From Flavobacteriales bacterium (GTDB lineage: Bacteria; Bacteroidota; Bacteroidia; NS11-12g; UBA9320), in contig JACJZT010000003.1 in the NCBI GenBank assembly GCA_020635455.1, positions 496,001 to 560,000 on the forward strand: a stretch of DNA of 64,000 bases, in the 5' to 3' direction. The number at the start of each line of letters is the position of its first letter. The first letter of the stretch is position 1. This document shows positions 63,683 to 64,000 of this stretch, one piece after another. The notes under the pieces were generated by a model that was given only the letters and a program-made list of their open reading frames with translations, was not told the DNA's origin and did no database searches. Position numbers and translations under genes: made by a program.

Positions 63683-64000
63683 CTAAGCAGAATACAAATT
63701 ACTGGCTTCCCCCAGCCTGCTTTTGATAGCATTTGTAAGGCCTTCCGGCGAAATCACCTTCACACTTTCTGCATACGAAAGTATCAATCTTATAAATTCG
63801 TAATTAATGATTAATTCCAATTTCACCTCTAAGGTATTCGCATCCATCCAATTTGATCGTTGCGAACCATGTATGGGTTTCGATTCGATGTAATTACCGG
63901 TTTTTCCGTAAAAATGTAGAATGATATTCTCGGTAGATTGTTCCATTGGCTTGGTTACGCCGATTATATCCTCAAAATATTCAGACCAATCGATTGAATT
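63683..64000 (-). CDS. WYL-domain regulator, 5' part cut by window edge
   Basis: The visible 106 C-terminal codons continue in frame to the last base of the window. They carry the WYL-to-WCX transition typical of this class: 'WSEYFEDIIGVTKP' (from 63944-64000), 'YIESKPIHGSQRSNW', and the end 'YEFIRLILSYAESVKVISPE'. The end aligns with the WYL protein at 38086 (there 'YDLVMELMSYGNNVKVLEPK'), so the two are paralogous. It is convergent with the last + strand island gene, 6 nt away. An N-terminal helix-turn-helix is expected outside the window. Confidence 0.8.
   Translation of the reverse strand, partial: NSIDWSEYFEDIIGVTKPMEQSTENIILHFYGKTGNYIESKPIHGSQRSNWMDANTLEVKLELIINYEFIRLILSYAESVKVISPEGLTNAIKSRLGEASNLYSA

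Larger units (their letters stand above)
36956..64000 (+). other. Defence island (continues past the window)
   Basis: Seventeen consecutive genes on one strand span 36956-63676; the largest gap is 78 nt and several overlap or abut. Almost all recognisable products are restriction, nuclease, ATPase or regulatory proteins of phage-defence type: Type I R-M, McrBC, GmrSD-like DUF262 proteins, SIR2-like DUF4917, DUF1016, DUF2779, WYL regulators. Composition is more AT-rich than the left half and is uneven between blocks, consistent with stepwise acquisition. The tRNA-Pro at 36471 marks the left border; the right border is outside. Confidence 0.85.

Noticed and set aside
1..64000. CRISPR array or cas genes
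   Set aside because: No series of evenly spaced direct repeats was seen. DUF2779 has Cas4-like features, but no cas1/cas2 or effector gene is present.
36956..64000. BREX or DISARM system
   Set aside because: No PglZ, BrxC-type ATPase, or DISARM helicase/phospholipase-D genes were found despite the methylases present.

Overview
The window reads as a Bacteroidota chromosome. The evidence is a T9SS-type C-terminal sorting domain, a FISUMP-domain protein, the exbB-exbD-exbD-tonB cluster, DUF4290, menaquinone genes (menC, menA), lipid A synthesis (lpxK), and repeated TAnnTTTG promoter elements with weak ribosome binding sites. I cannot fix the genus from sequence alone. T9SS, tryptophan 2,3-dioxygenase and the housekeeping set would suit a Saprospiria/Chitinophagia/Flavobacteriia-like lineage.

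Positions 1-36,250 are core chromosome. In order they hold rpsT; a TonB energy-transduction operon with a phosphate-binding-type lipoprotein and a TPR protein; radC; a WD40 protein; a RidA-type deaminase; an enoyl-CoA hydratase; two tandem DUF1573 genes; lpxK; menC-menA; an SDR and kbl; ftsH; a tail-specific protease; kynA; a diheme cytochrome c; a T9SS cargo protein; a thioredoxin-like gene; dnaJ-grpE; a TlpA/ResA-like gene; murA; DUF4290; an M2 peptidase; and recR. An IS1634-family element (27388-29033) sits between the convergent thioredoxin-like gene and dnaJ. It is flanked by a perfect 238-bp direct repeat that preserved the 3' ends of both genes and the shared terminator.

A tRNA-Pro(GGG) at 36471-36544 marks the border of a defence island that runs off the right edge. 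Seventeen genes from 36956 to 63676 all lie on the + strand, and no gap exceeds 78 nt. The blocks are: (1) AAA+ ATPase, WYL regulator, DUF2779 nuclease, small PD-(D/E)XK protein; (2) an N6-methylase/target-recognition/histidine-kinase fusion followed by a REC-to-cold-shock-domain response regulator; (3) a Type I restriction-modification system (hsdM, DUF1016 nuclease, hsdS ... hsdR) with a DUF4917 SIR2-like gene and two DUF262 (GmrSD-like) genes inserted between hsdS and hsdR; (4) McrB-McrC; (5) an AAA ATPase of the OLD/DUF3696 type overlapping an unrecognised partner. A second WYL regulator, convergent and cut by the window edge, closes the visible part.

The most novel-looking item is block 2. 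It is a predicted two-component system whose sensor half is built from a DNA methyltransferase and an HsdS-like recognition domain. Its regulator carries a complete REC active site and a nucleic-acid-binding output domain, and it sits immediately upstream of hsdM. The sensor gene also has a T10 tract at codons 41-44 that could switch it by slippage. Other notable points are the DnaJ lacking zinc centre I, MurA with Asp at the catalytic Cys position, lpxK without a conventional start codon, an SDR lacking the Tyr-x-x-x-Lys pair, and in-frame palindromic repeats in the DUF1016 gene.
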